A stretch of 64,000 nucleotides of DNA, from assembly GCA_015272215.1 (NCBI GenBank), contig JACYMD010000049.1, positions 1-64,000 on the forward strand, written 5' to 3'. Shown here in pieces: positions 26,461 to 37,300 of this stretch. The translations under genes were made by a program, and so were the position numbers. The first letter of the stretch is position 1. Each line of letters begins with the position of its first letter. This stretch comes from Rivularia sp. T60_A2020_040 (lineage in GTDB: Bacteria; Cyanobacteriota; Cyanobacteriia; Cyanobacteriales; Nostocaceae). Under the pieces are notes generated by a model. That model worked only from the letters and a program-made list of their open reading frames with translations, ran no database searches and had not been told where the DNA came from.

Positions 26461-28479
26461 TCACACTGAAATAATTACACCTGCACTCTGCACTGCTATT
26501 CGATTGACGGCACATACAGCATAAGTTCCAGGTTCAACGGTGGCTGCGGTTGTACCTTGGGATAAAATTCGTTGGAGTTTCCAATCATTACCAGTCTTTT
26601 TATAAAGTGTCCAAGAACGAATTTCACCACCTCCAGTAGCCCATGTAATTTTACGGTTTTTGGTTTCTACTTTAATTGGTGATGCTGGTGGTAAAGTGTT
26701 TTGCCATTGCATTACAGGTACTAATGCAGGTTCTTTATATAGTAAAGATTTAAATTTGTCGGCGATATTTTGACGATTTTCTTTGATAGCATTGACGCTA
26801 AAGAAAATATTCCCCAATGACAAACTTTTATTCAAACTGCGACTGATGGCTACTTGCTTAAGAATTTCCTCTTGTGTCCAAGCTTCTCCATCCAAACGTG
26901 CTATGGTGTTACCGGCATAAACGTGGCGTTGTTTGGAATTAATACTCGTCCACCACTCTAGTAATATGGGGTAACTTTGTGCCGTTTGGTCAATACGCCA
27001 ATATAATTGCGGCGCGATATAATCTAACCAGCCTTCTTGTAACCATTTCTTAGCATCGGCATAAAGTACAGAATAAGCGTCCAAACCTTGAATACCACTA
27101 GGTTCTCCGGGACGATAAATTCCGAAAGGACTGATACCAAACTTCACATGAGATTTGACTGACTTAATCCCTTGCCACAGCCGCTGCATCATCCGATTAA
27201 CATTGTCCCTGCGCCAGTCATTTAAACTTAATTTACCACCGGCATTTTGATCAGCTGCATAGGTTTTACTATCAGGAAATGACTCACCGCTAATCGGGTA
27301 AGGATAGAAATAATCGTCAAGATGAATGCCATCGATATCGTAGCGCTGCACAACATCCATGATTACATTGTAAGCTCTATCCTGGACAACTTTCGCGCCT
27401 GGGTCCATCCATAACTGAGTTCCCCAACGATAAACCACTTCTGGATTAGTTACCGCGAGATGAGGAGCAACATTCTTAACTCTGACATGGGAAGTACTAG
27501 CACGATAAGGGTTAAACCAAGCGTGAAACTCGATATTACGCTTGTGACATTCGGCGATCGCAAATTCTAAGGGGTCATATCCTGGTGCTTTACCTTGAGT
27601 TCCAGTCAACCAAGCACTCCAAGGTTCATATTTAGAATTGTATAATGCATCTCCTTCTGGTCGAACCTGTAATATTAAAGCGTTAAAGTTTAATTCTTGT
27701 AATTGATCGAGAATTTGAATTAATTCAGCTTTTTGTTGCTCAATGGATAACCCCGCACGACTTGGCCAGTCGCTATTCCAAACCGAAGCAACCCAAGCAC
27801 CCCGAAATTCTCGATTCGGCTCAATTTGAATGCTTCCCGGTGGTGGTGTGGGTACATTTACATTTTCTGGGGGTTGAACAATATATGGTGAAGCAATTTT
27901 TTCTTCCTCACCCAGCCAAACTAAAGCTTGATAAACAAAAGCTGAAATATCGGCACGAGTTGCAGCTAAAGTGGGATTGAGTAATTTGGGATTTGGATAA
28001 CTGACTACCATCCCAGCACGGGTAGTGATTGCTGCTGTTGGTTTTGCGTAATCTGGGATTGCCTGAGCATCTTGGTAAATTTGCCCAAGTACGGGTAATA
28101 AATCCGATGACACCTTTGATGTCATACCCAATCCGCTAATAATACTTAAAAGTGCGTGTATCCTTTGAATTCTGTTTGTAGGACGAAAATAATTATTGGG
28201 AAATCCAGTAATAAATACTGTTTCGTAAGCTTTTCTAATTGCTGCTGCTGCCCAATAATTATCGGCAACATCTTGAAATGCTACATATTCGCGTTTTTTG
28301 GTAATTCGAGAAAATGTAGTGGTGATAATAGCGGCAAATTCAGCACGGGTAACTGAATTATCGGGACGAAATGTGCCGTCGGGATACCCATTCAAAATTC
28401 CCCGACGCGCTAAAGCTTCAATAAATGGACGCGCCCAATGATTTGTAATATCTGGGAAGCGAGCAGATGTGATGGTCAT
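26461..28479 (-). CDS. SLH-domain protein with GHL10 (DUF187) glycosidase-like domain
   Basis: 672 residues. The N-terminal 190 residues hold three SLH repeats (FPDITNHWARPFIEALARRG, GYPDGTFRPDNSVTRAEFA). From about 215 comes the family-10-like glycosyl hydrolase domain (EFRGAWVASVWNSDWPS, LILQVRPEGDALY, FHAWFNPYRAS, IDGIHLDDYFYPYP, ISPFGIYR), a TIM-barrel presumed to act on polysaccharide or peptidoglycan. A short C-terminal beta domain follows. The start at 28479 (MTITSARFPD) is usual for the family; GTG 28524 is an alternative. Neither gives a signal peptide, which is odd for an SLH protein. Confidence 0.88.
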   Translation of the reverse strand: MTITSARFPDITNHWARPFIEALARRGILNGYPDGTFRPDNSVTRAEFAAIITTTFSRITKKREYVAFQDVADNYWAAAAIRKAYETVFITGFPNNYFRPTNRIQRIHALLSIISGLGMTSKVSSDLLPVLGQIYQDAQAIPDYAKPTAAITTRAGMVVSYPNPKLLNPTLAATRADISAFVYQALVWLGEEEKIASPYIVQPPENVNVPTPPPGSIQIEPNREFRGAWVASVWNSDWPSRAGLSIEQQKAELIQILDQLQELNFNALILQVRPEGDALYNSKYEPWSAWLTGTQGKAPGYDPLEFAIAECHKRNIEFHAWFNPYRASTSHVRVKNVAPHLAVTNPEVVYRWGTQLWMDPGAKVVQDRAYNVIMDVVQRYDIDGIHLDDYFYPYPISGESFPDSKTYAADQNAGGKLSLNDWRRDNVNRMMQRLWQGIKSVKSHVKFGISPFGIYRPGEPSGIQGLDAYSVLYADAKKWLQEGWLDYIAPQLYWRIDQTAQSYPILLEWWTSINSKQRHVYAGNTIARLDGEAWTQEEILKQVAISRSLNKSLSLGNIFFSVNAIKENRQNIADKFKSLLYKEPALVPVMQWQNTLPPASPIKVETKNRKITWATGGGEIRSWTLYKKTGNDWKLQRILSQGTTAATVEPGTYAVCAVNRIAVQSAGVIISV

Positions 28480-28689
28480 GATTATACCCAAATTTCCTGT
28501 ATATAAATTGACTTTATCTGCCACTGATTATGCTATTGTTATCCGCAATAAATAAAGTTAAATGAGTACTAAATATCACTTTTGTATTGAACACAACTTT
28601 TTCTTGAAAAGATAGTTGAGTAAAAAATCACTTGATATCCTGATTTGAAGCTCATAAACTGTAACAGTAATTTGTAAATATAATTAATT

Positions 28690-29160
28690 TTGTTCCTGTT
28701 ATTTTTGCGTAAATTCACTTATATATTATTTTTATTTAGTTTAATCGGTATACTCGGTTTTTCTTATGTGTCCAAAAAATCGCCAGTCACAGCTTGTTAT
28801 GAATGGGGATTTTCCTCTCAAGCTGAAAAATACTACGTTTATCCTGAAAAGATAGTAATTGAACCTTGGCGGGGGCGACATCATGTGTATGCTATATTTC
28901 AAATTCCGGGCGGCTATCTCAACGATAAATTATTACAGCTAGAAATACCAGGGTTAGGCACATACTGCGGAATACTTTCCTACGGTGGAACAGTTACAAC
29001 TGATGGTGTGTATGCTAAGCCAGGACATTATTTAATGAAAGGAATGTTAAATACCCGAATTGCGTTCACCTTAATTTTGCAAGGTAAGCAACAAGAGTTA
29101 CAGCAATTGGATAATTGGAAATTGGGATATACGAAAATTGAGGACAAGGTTTCCGAATAG
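28690..29160 (+). CDS. hypothetical secreted or membrane-anchored protein
   Basis: 156 residues from a TTG start. The first 27 residues form a signal peptide or anchor (ILFLFSLIGILGFSYV), then a predicted beta-rich soluble part (FQIPGGYLNDKLLQLEIPG, YGGTVTTDGVYAKPGHYL). No recognised family. Ends in a bidirectional terminator hairpin. Confidence 0.6.
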   Translation: MFLLFLRKFTYILFLFSLIGILGFSYVSKKSPVTACYEWGFSSQAEKYYVYPEKIVIEPWRGRHHVYAIFQIPGGYLNDKLLQLEIPGLGTYCGILSYGGTVTTDGVYAKPGHYLMKGMLNTRIAFTLILQGKQQELQQLDNWKLGYTKIEDKVSE

Positions 29161-29221
29161 AAGTCGGGTTTTGAGGATAAATTTCAGTAGTAACAGACAA
29201 TTAGCAAAAAACCCGACTTCT
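29159..29221. terminator. bidirectional AAGTCGGG hairpin terminator
   Basis: Perfect 14-bp inverted repeat AGAAGTCGGGTTTT (29159-29172) / AAAACCCGACTTCT (29208-29221) between two convergent genes; its first bases overlap the upstream stop codon. Same family as the hairpin at 1557. Confidence 0.7.
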
Positions 29222-29244
29222 AAGCCCACCGTTTTTTCACCCAA

Positions 29245-30303
29245 CTAAGGATAAAAACCCAAACTTGGGAGCCCCAAAGTTTCATCCCAACCCATCATAA
29301 TATTTAAACACTGGATTGCTTGACCTGCGTGTCCTTTGACTAAATTATCGATCACCGATATGACTATAACGCGGCGGGTTCGCGGGTCAACTTCGATACC
29401 TAAATAACATAAATTACTGCCAGTAGCCCATTTAGTTTGGGGGTAAACTCCTGGTTCACAGATTTTCACCCAAGGGGAGTTACGATAAAAGGCTTTATAT
29501 ATAGTAATTAAATCATCCCTGACTAATCCTGGGTCACGTAGATTAGCATATACAGTTGATAAAATACCGCGCACCATAGGTATGAGATGGGGTGTGAATT
29601 GTACGGTTACTTCATGCCCGGCTAAATCACTGCAAACCTCTTCGATTTCTGGTGTATGACGGTGGCTGACGACGCTGTAAGCTGCAATACTATTATCTGC
29701 TTCCGACAGTAGTAAATTGGTTTGCAGTTGCCTGCCGCCGATTGAAGTACCTCCTTTAGCGTCAATAATCGCAGTTTCGGGTACGATTAATCCTTGCTTG
29801 AGCAGAGGTGAAACTGCGAGTAAACTGGCGGTAGGGTAACAACCGGGACAGCCTACAAGTTGCGTATCAGAAATGCGATCGCGATAAAGCTCTGGTAATC
29901 CGTAAATAGCTTCCGCAGCGGTTTTAATATCTTGACGCTTTTTCTTATACCAATTAGTGTAAGTTGTCAAGTCCCGAAATCGATAATCTGCGGACAAATC
30001 GAGGACTTTACATCCATATTCGAGCAGTTTTGGTGCAATTTCGCAGGCTAATCCGTTGGGTAGCGATAAAAAAACGACTTCGCAACGACGTGCAATTGCC
30101 TCCGGTTCTAAGGCTTCAACCGGAAGATTGATGATGTGGGCTAAGTGAGGATAAATATCGCCAAAAGACTTTCCAGCACTAGCTTCCCCGCCTAAATAAA
30201 CCAGTTCTAGTTCTGGGTGATTTAGCAGCAGTCGCACCAACTGAACTCCGCCGTAGCCTGACGCGCCAATAATTCCCACGGGTACGCGCCTAAAATTGCC
30301 CAT
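29245..30303 (-). CDS. argC: N-acetyl-gamma-glutamyl-phosphate reductase
   Basis: 352 residues. NADPH-dependent reduction of N-acetylglutamyl phosphate, third step of arginine synthesis. N-terminal nucleotide motif [15 protein letters not shown], catalytic Cys in [14 protein letters not shown], and HRHTPEIEE. Start at 30303 ([10 protein letters not shown]) is preferred over 30342. Cytosolic and intact. Confidence 0.96.
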   Translation of the reverse strand: MGNFRRVPVGIIGASGYGGVQLVRLLLNHPELELVYLGGEASAGKSFGDIYPHLAHIINLPVEALEPEAIARRCEVVFLSLPNGLACEIAPKLLEYGCKVLDLSADYRFRDLTTYTNWYKKKRQDIKTAAEAIYGLPELYRDRISDTQLVGCPGCYPTASLLAVSPLLKQGLIVPETAIIDAKGGTSIGGRQLQTNLLLSEADNSIAAYSVVSHRHTPEIEEVCSDLAGHEVTVQFTPHLIPMVRGILSTVYANLRDPGLVRDDLITIYKAFYRNSPWVKICEPGVYPQTKWATGSNLCYLGIEVDPRTRRVIVISVIDNLVKGHAGQAIQCLNIMMGWDETLGLPSLGFYP

Positions 30304-30564
30304 GTTAAAATCCTTATCCAATGATTTTCCGTGTTGATGCAATTGCTATCTGCTTTATGCTTTAACTCGCGGCGGTCTGATGACACAGGAAAGACTCACA
30401 CCCTCAGACTGTCATTAGGTAGTAAACCCAGACTGTTAGTGAGTAGAAACTTCTGCTATGTTATCGAATCATTGCCACTTTGAAGACGGTATTTCATAAA
30501 AGAGCTACAATAAAGAATAAGGTTTATTAAAAAAAATTAACGTTCGCTCTTCGAGAAATTCTCT

Positions 30565-32289
30565 GTGTCGCAGCATAATACCGAAACGCACTATCCGCAA
30601 GATGGGAAATCCACCCCAGTTACTGCTTCTTTAAATCAAGTATTTAAATTTGATTCCATTGACACCGCATTGGCTGATTTGAAAGCTGGTCGCCCTTTGG
30701 TGGTAGTAGATGATGAAAATCGAGAAAATGAAGGCGATTTGATTTGTGCTGCCCAGTTTGCAACACCACATATCATCAATTTGATGGCAGTGGAAGCACG
30801 AGGCTTGATTTGTCTGGCAATGACTGGCGATCGCCTTGATGAATTAGATTTACCTTTGATGGTGAAAAACATCACGGATACCAATCAAACTGCTTTCACT
30901 GTCAGCATTGATGCTAGTCCGGAATTAGGCGTGAGTACAGGCATTTCCGCAGAAGATCGCGCCCGCACAATTCAAGTCGCGCTCAACCCCCATACGAAAC
31001 CGGAAGATTTACGCCGTCCGGGTCATATTTTCCCGATTCGCGCTCGGAACGGAGGAGTACTCAAACGAGCGGGACATACAGAAGCTGCTGTAGACTTGTC
31101 TCGGTTAGCCGGTTTATATCCAGCGGGAGTAATTTGTGAAATCCAAAACCCCAACGGTTCGATGGCGCGGTTACCGGAATTAATTGAGTATGCAAAACAT
31201 CATAAATTAAAAATTATTAGTATTGCGGATTTAATTAGTTATCGTCTGCGTTACGACCGGATAATTAAGCGGGAAACTGTTGCCGATTTACCTACACAGT
31301 TCGGCAATTTCAAAATTTATGCTTACCGTCACACTCTGGATGATACAGAACACGTAGCGATTGTCAAGGGTGATCCGGAAACTTTTGGCGATAAACCCGT
31401 AATGGTGCGGATGCATTCCGAATGTCTCACCGGAGATGCTTTGGGTTCTTTGCGTTGCGATTGCCGAATGCAGCTACAAGCAGCCTTGAAAATGATTGAA
31501 ACAGCAGGGGAAGGTGTTGTTGTCTACTTGCGTCAAGAAGGGCGCGGCATTGGATTGGTGAATAAATTAAAAGCCTATTCCTTGCAAGATATGGGGCTAG
31601 ATACTGTAGAAGCCAACGAACGTTTGGGATTTCCTGCCGATTTGCGTGACTACGGTATGGGAGCGCAAATGCTGATGGATTTAAATGTACATAATATACG
31701 TTTGATTACTAATAATCCCCGTAAAATTGCTGGTTTGAAAGGATACGGTTTAGAAGTGGTTGACAGAGTACCTTTATTAATAGAAGCCAACGATTACAAT
31801 AGTTATTATCTAGCAACGAAAGCCAAAAAGTTGGGTCATATGCTGTTGCAGACTTATTTGGTAACATTAGCACTGCATTGGCAAGATGAACCATTATCAA
31901 TTAGCGAACGTTACGAACGTTTGGACAAGATACGGCATTTAGCAAAAAATCGTCATTTACTATTGCAAGAAGAAACTCGTCCTTTGGGATTAGCCTTGTT
32001 TAGTAAACCATCTTTAACGGTACACTTGGGTTTAGATCAAGCCAACGTTGCTGCTGAGGATTGGTATCAAGAAAAAGACCATCCTTATGTACAAGCTGTG
32101 ATGAATATTCTCGACAAAGTTGTGGAATTGCCTTATCTTGAAAAATTGGAATTTCTGATTTCTCCTGGAGTAGACCCTTTGAGTAAATTACAGGTACAGT
32201 TAGATAGACAATCTTTTGGATTAAGTCAGCTACCTTCTTCACTTAGCGGTAAATTGGAGACTCAGAAGATTTATAGTTTTGGGAACTAA
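30565..32289 (+). CDS. ribBA: bifunctional RibBA (DHBP synthase / GTP cyclohydrolase II)
   Basis: 574 residues, GTG start. Residues 20-235 are 3,4-dihydroxy-2-butanone-4-phosphate synthase (DDENRENEGDL, HIFPIRARNGGVL, HTEAAVDL). Residues 240-430 are GTP cyclohydrolase II, with zinc-binding Cys in ECLTGDALGSLRCDC and RQEGRGIGLVNKL. Both activities open the riboflavin pathway. About 140 residues follow (from about 435) that are not part of either enzyme, a C-terminal extension whose role is unknown. ribD is at 40759, so the pathway genes are dispersed. Confidence 0.95.
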   Translation: MSQHNTETHYPQDGKSTPVTASLNQVFKFDSIDTALADLKAGRPLVVVDDENRENEGDLICAAQFATPHIINLMAVEARGLICLAMTGDRLDELDLPLMVKNITDTNQTAFTVSIDASPELGVSTGISAEDRARTIQVALNPHTKPEDLRRPGHIFPIRARNGGVLKRAGHTEAAVDLSRLAGLYPAGVICEIQNPNGSMARLPELIEYAKHHKLKIISIADLISYRLRYDRIIKRETVADLPTQFGNFKIYAYRHTLDDTEHVAIVKGDPETFGDKPVMVRMHSECLTGDALGSLRCDCRMQLQAALKMIETAGEGVVVYLRQEGRGIGLVNKLKAYSLQDMGLDTVEANERLGFPADLRDYGMGAQMLMDLNVHNIRLITNNPRKIAGLKGYGLEVVDRVPLLIEANDYNSYYLATKAKKLGHMLLQTYLVTLALHWQDEPLSISERYERLDKIRHLAKNRHLLLQEETRPLGLALFSKPSLTVHLGLDQANVAAEDWYQEKDHPYVQAVMNILDKVVELPYLEKLEFLISPGVDPLSKLQVQLDRQSFGLSQLPSSLSGKLETQKIYSFGN

Positions 32290-32294
32290 ACCAA

Positions 32295-32325
32295 TTTTGG
32301 ATTTTAGATTTTAGATTTTAGATTT
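32295..32325. repeat. TTTTAGA tandem repeat
   Basis: ttttggattttagattttagattttagattt directly after ribBA. Confidence 0.8.
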
Positions 32326-32398
32326 GCTCCATCTATAAAGTAAGATGTAGAGACGTTACGCCCGGCAACGTCTCCTTACGTCAGGAAAATATCTTTGA

Positions 32399-32803
32399 TT
32401 AATCCGTTTCAACAAGGTTTTGATGAATATTTCGCCAAGACGTAAAAACCAGAATCAAATAAAGCAATCCAAGCAAGCCACTACCATAAATCAACCTTAA
32501 AGAAAGAGACGAATTAAAAGTATAGTTTAGACTATTTTCTAATAATTTATGAAGCCCACTATGTATTATCATAAATAATGCAAATGCAATTCGCGACCAG
32601 TTTTTAAAAACTAGAGATTGATTATTTGTTAGCCATAGAAGCACTGTAATTAGTGGTACATGAAGCATAACAAAAGCCGATGATGCAGTTTGCTCTGGTA
32701 AGCTTCTTAGGATAAATAAAAGCTTCCATTCTGATTGTGTCATCGCATCAAGTTCGTGAGTAATAATCGTCGCAAAGCCTAAATAGAAAAGTAAATTTTT
32801 CAT
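32399..32803 (-). CDS. small polytopic membrane protein (DUF6713-like)
   Basis: 134 residues with three to four hydrophobic segments and a conserved-looking THELDAMTQSEWK near the N-terminus, resembling from memory the uncharacterised DUF6713 family. No function known. Stand-alone. Confidence 0.6.
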   Translation of the reverse strand: MKNLLFYLGFATIITHELDAMTQSEWKLLFILRSLPEQTASSAFVMLHVPLITVLLWLTNNQSLVFKNWSRIAFALFMIIHSGLHKLLENSLNYTFNSSLSLRLIYGSGLLGLLYLILVFTSWRNIHQNLVETD

Positions 32804-33023
32804 TATTTAGAATAGTTATTAGATAATTAAAAAATATTCATATCCCGCTCTGAAAAAACACCTCTCTTAACTTCTTCACTCTGCGCTCTCCGCGCTCTCT
32901 GCGGTTTTATATTGCTAAATATGGTGCTTTACGGCATTTTTAATTTGTCACCTCAGAGATTATTTATTCGTGCCGTAACACACCATACAAACTTCTAATT
33001 CTTACTTTTCAATACTCCTTCGC
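32804..33023. other. spacer without recognised genes
   Basis: Includes a gcgctctccgcgctctctgc stretch of uncertain meaning. No gene seen. Confidence 0.4.
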
Positions 33024-33335
33024 GAAAATATAAAAATAAGGGTAAACTACAACTTAAACCAACACGCAAACGGCTATAACGAACAACCAATTAAACTTTA
33101 TGAAGAATTACAAACATATCCAGATGTTCCACAGTTATGGAAACTTTCCAACTCACACACCTGGGAACTACCATTATTAACTATAAACTTTCTCAAAGAC
33201 AGATTATATCTAAATTTATTTTCCGCAATAGCTACTCTCGGTACACCTCACGACATCACATTACAGGAATTGCGAATTGAAACCTTATTCCTCGCAGATG
33301 AATTAAGCCAAAAAAATCTAACCAAGTTAAATTAA
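33024..33335 (+). pseudogene. remnant of an XRE regulator, MmyB-like ligand domain
   Basis: No start codon, but one frame reads continuously as protein. It includes YNEQPIKLYEELQTYPDV, FLKDRLYLNLFSAIATLGTP and HDITLQELRIETLFLADE, ending at TAA 33333-33335. This matches, from memory, the C-terminal end of helix-turn-helix regulators with an MmyB-like ligand-binding domain. The DNA-binding N-terminus and most of the ligand domain are missing. Probable dead fragment. Confidence 0.6.
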
Positions 33336-33779
33336 ATTAAATTAAATTAATTCTTAGTATTTTTCTTTGATAACTCACATCTTGCACCCTACGCATAATT
33401 AACTAGATAATCAAAAATATAAATAAAAATATTACTAAAATAAAAATATAATATTTTAGTCCATTTTAATGGACTTCTGCTATTAGACTGGGACTTGCAG
33501 TCCCAGGCGGGTAAGAATGAAGTCAAACAATCAGTAATTATTTTGAGTTAGGAGTTTTGATGGTGCAAGATATGAAATAAAAAACTATTTTTCAATACTC
33601 TTCCCTCAGCGCTGTGTACGCTTTTATTTTGATTAGTTTTGAAGAGTTCCTAGTTGCAAATTATCGTTAAAACTAATGTCTGAAGCCCAATTACAAACAT
33701 TTAAATTTAATGAGATAGACGAATAGTAAGGTTTTTTAATCATTCCGAGATGACGAAATAATTTCTGATTAATTATTTT
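33336..33779. other. intergenic region with a 3-base-loop hairpin
   Basis: After an attaaatta-type repeat, the region has a palindromic hairpin CTGGGACT-tgc-AGTCCCAG at 33488-33506, a common interspersed type. No gene seen. Confidence 0.5.
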
Positions 33780-34250
33780 TTAACTACACATCTTTAACCT
33801 ATCCTTTTCGTAAACCAAATACTCCGAAACCCAAAACTTCTTAATATTCATCACAATTGCCACAGGTACAAAAATATCAAATTCTTTTCCCGATAAATGC
33901 TGTGGTGGTAGCAAACCAAACAATTCATTGTATACCGTCACCTCAGTCATAATCTCATCAAACTCAGCTTCCATCTCATCAACTAGAACACAATGTATTC
34001 CCCCATCATCTTCGTAATATTCCTCCTCATCAGGTTGCCAAATCCGGGGTATAAGTTCGTGTTCCAAATATTCCAGACGGTGAAATTCTTTAATGGGGAT
34101 TATGGCGGCGATTTCTTCCCCAGCTTCTTGTAAAACGATACGCTTTCCCCCAAAAACCACTGTTTTGAGGGCTTCGAGCAAATTACCTCTTACTTCCTGA
34201 GTACTTGAACGGATAAAACCTTCATTTTGATCGACGTAATCTTGTATCAT
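33780..34250 (-). CDS. Phd/YefM antitoxin-like protein with C-terminal extension
   Basis: 156 residues. Residues 15-60 resemble Phd/YefM antitoxins (STQEVRGNLLEALKTVVFGG, KRIVLQEAGEEIAAIIPI, EFHRLEYLEH). The C-terminal two thirds is unlike classical antitoxins and acidic (PDEEEYYEDDGG), ending KDRLKMCS. No toxin gene adjoins: the next gene is metH, divergent. A solitary antitoxin-like regulator is a fair guess. Confidence 0.6.
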   Translation of the reverse strand: MIQDYVDQNEGFIRSSTQEVRGNLLEALKTVVFGGKRIVLQEAGEEIAAIIPIKEFHRLEYLEHELIPRIWQPDEEEYYEDDGGIHCVLVDEMEAEFDEIMTEVTVYNELFGLLPPQHLSGKEFDIFVPVAIVMNIKKFWVSEYLVYEKDRLKMCS

Positions 34251-34354
34251 CTTAAATGTAATGAAAATGTAATTTAATTGTTCCTAAAGTCTGAAAATTC
34301 GAGAAAATAATAAATTAAGGCTAACCTAAATTTTTCTAGAAGTTTTAGAATTTT

Positions 34355-37300
34355 ATGGCTCATCGATTTTTGGAACACTTGAATAGTCCTAAACGTCCCG
34401 TAATCGTTTTTGACGGTGCGATGGGAACCAATTTACAGGTACAGAATCTCACCGCTGAGGACTTTGGAGGTGCGGAATACGAAGGTTGTAACGAATATCT
34501 CGTCCACACCAAACCGGAGGCTGTAGCGACGGTTCACCGTGATTTCTTGGCTGCTGGTGCGGATGTCATCGAAACTGATACTTTTGGGGGTACTTCCATT
34601 GTACTCGCTGAGTATGACCTTGCAGATCAAACTTATTACCTCAATAAAACTGCTGCGGAATTAGCGAAAAAAGTTGCTGCGGAATTTTCTACACCCGAAA
34701 AACCCCGGTTTGTCGCTGGTTCTATGGGTCCTGGTACAAAATTACCAACTTTGGGACATATTGATTTCGACACTTTGAAAAACTCTTATTTTGAACAAGC
34801 AGAAGCATTGTTTGATGGTGGAGTTGATTTATTTTTGGTAGAAACTTGTCAGGATGTGTTGCAAATCAAAGCAGCGCTGAATGCAATTGAAGAAGTTTTT
34901 GTCAAGAAAGGGGAAAGGCGAGGATTGATGGTTTCTGTAACGATGGAAACTATGGGTACAATGCTCGTGGGTACGGAAATCGCTGCGGTGGTGACAATTT
35001 TAGAACCCTATAAGATCGATATTTTAGGGTTAAATTGCGCTACTGGTCCGGATTTGATGAAGCCGCATATCAAATACTTATCGGAGCATTCACCATTTAT
35101 TGTTTCTTGTATTCCCAATGCGGGATTACCAGAAAATGTCGGCGGACAAGCGCATTATAAACTAACGCCGCTAGAATTAAAAATGCATTTGATGCATTTC
35201 ATCGAAGACTTAGGTGTCCAAGCGATTGGGGGTTGCTGTGGGACACGTCCAGAACATATTCAAGCTTTAGCAGAAATTGCCCAGGATTTAACACCGAAAG
35301 TCAGGAATCCAAAAACTGAACCGGCTGCGGCTTCGATTTACGGTACTCAACCATACGACCAAGATAACTCTTTCTTGATTATTGGTGAACGCCTCAACGC
35401 TAGCGGTTCCAAAAAATGCCGTACCATGTTAAATGATGAAGACTGGGACGGATTAGTTTCACTAGCGCGATCGCAAGTTAAAGAAGGCGCACACGTCCTT
35501 GATGTTAACGTTGATTATGTCGGACGGGACGGTGTGCGTGATATGCACGAGTTGGTGTCGCGATTGGTAAATAATATTACTTTACCCTTAGTACTTGACT
35601 CCACCGAATGGGAAAAAATGGAGGCAGGTTTAAAAGTTGCTGGTGGTAAGTGTTTGCTGAATTCGACTAATTACGAAGACGGTGAAGAACGGTTTTTGAA
35701 AGTGTTGGATTTGGCGAAAACTTACGGTGCTGGGGTGGTAATTGGTACCATCGACGAAGATGGAATGGCACGGACAGCCGACAAAAAATTTGCAATTGCT
35801 CAACGGGCTTATCGTCAAGCTGTAGAATACGGGATTCCCGCTCATGAAATTTTCTTTGATACTCTAGCGCTACCGATTTCTACTGGGATTGAAGAAGATA
35901 GAGCCAACGGTAAAGCCACAATTGAATCTATTAGTCGGATTCGTCAAGAATTGCCGGGAAGTCATGTTGTATTAGGTGTTTCCAATATTTCCTTTGGTTT
36001 AAATCCCGCAGCCCGGATAGTTTTAAACTCAATGTTCCTGCACGAAGCGACGCAAGTGGGAATGGATGCAGCGATTGTCAGCGCTAACAAGATTTTACCA
36101 CTGGCTAAAATTGCACCAGAACATCAGAAAATCTGCCGTGACTTAATCTACGATAATCGCAAATTTGACGGCGATATCTGCATTTATGACCCCTTGGGTG
36201 AACTAACCACCATGTTTGAAGGGGTTAGCGTTAAACGTGATAAAGGGGTTGATATTAGTTTACCAATTGAAGAACGACTCAAACAACACGTAATTGACGG
36301 CGAAAGAATTGGTTTAGAAGATGCTTTAAAAGAAGCAATGCAGAAATATCCACCTTTAGATATTGTCAATATTTACCTATTAGATGGGATGAAAGTAGTA
36401 GGTGAATTATTTGGTTCCGGACAAATGCAGCTACCTTTCGTATTGCAATCAGCAGAAACCATGAAAGCAGCGGTAGCATTTTTAGAACCCCACATGGAAA
36501 AATCAGAAGCAGGACAAGATAATGCCAAAGGAACCTTTGTAATTGCCACCGTAAAAGGAGATGTTCATGACATTGGTAAAAACCTGGTGGATATTATCTT
36601 ATCTAATAACGGCTATCGGGTAATTAATCTGGGTATTAAACAACCAGTAGAAAACATCATTAAAGCCTACGAAGAACATAAACCCGATTGTATTGCCATG
36701 AGTGGTTTATTGGTAAAATCCACCGCATTCATGAAAGATAACCTGGAAACATTTAACGAAAAAGGAATCACCATTCCCGTGATTTTAGGTGGTGCAGCAT
36801 TAACTCCTAAATTTGTTTACGAAGACTGCCAAAATACCTATCAAGGTAAAGTAATTTATGGTAAAGATGCATTTTCCGATTTGAATTTCATGGACAAATT
36901 AATGCCAGCTAAATCTGGTAATAATTGGGATGATTTTAACGGTTTCTTAGGTGAATTTGCATCACTAAACTATCAAAATGGGCACAAATCTGTAGAAACA
37001 GAAAAATCTTCGGAAGAAAACACAACAGAGCAACCAAAAATCATCGATACCAAACGTTCTGAAGCAGTCGAAATAGACACCGAACGTCCCACCCCACCAT
37101 TTTGGGGAACCAAATTATTACAGGGAGATGATATTCCCCTAGAAGAACTATTTTGGTACTTGGATTTACAAGCTTTAATTGCTGGACAATGGCAATTTAG
37201 AAAACCAAAAGAGCAGTCAAAAGCAGAATATCAGGCTTTTTTAGCAGAGAAAGTATATCCAATTCTAGAAACTTGGAAAAAACGGGTAGTAGAAGAAAAC

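Noticed and set aside
34251-34354. Cobalamin or SAM riboswitch before metH
   Set aside because: Only 104 bp are available and no conserved riboswitch core (such as a B12 box) was seen.
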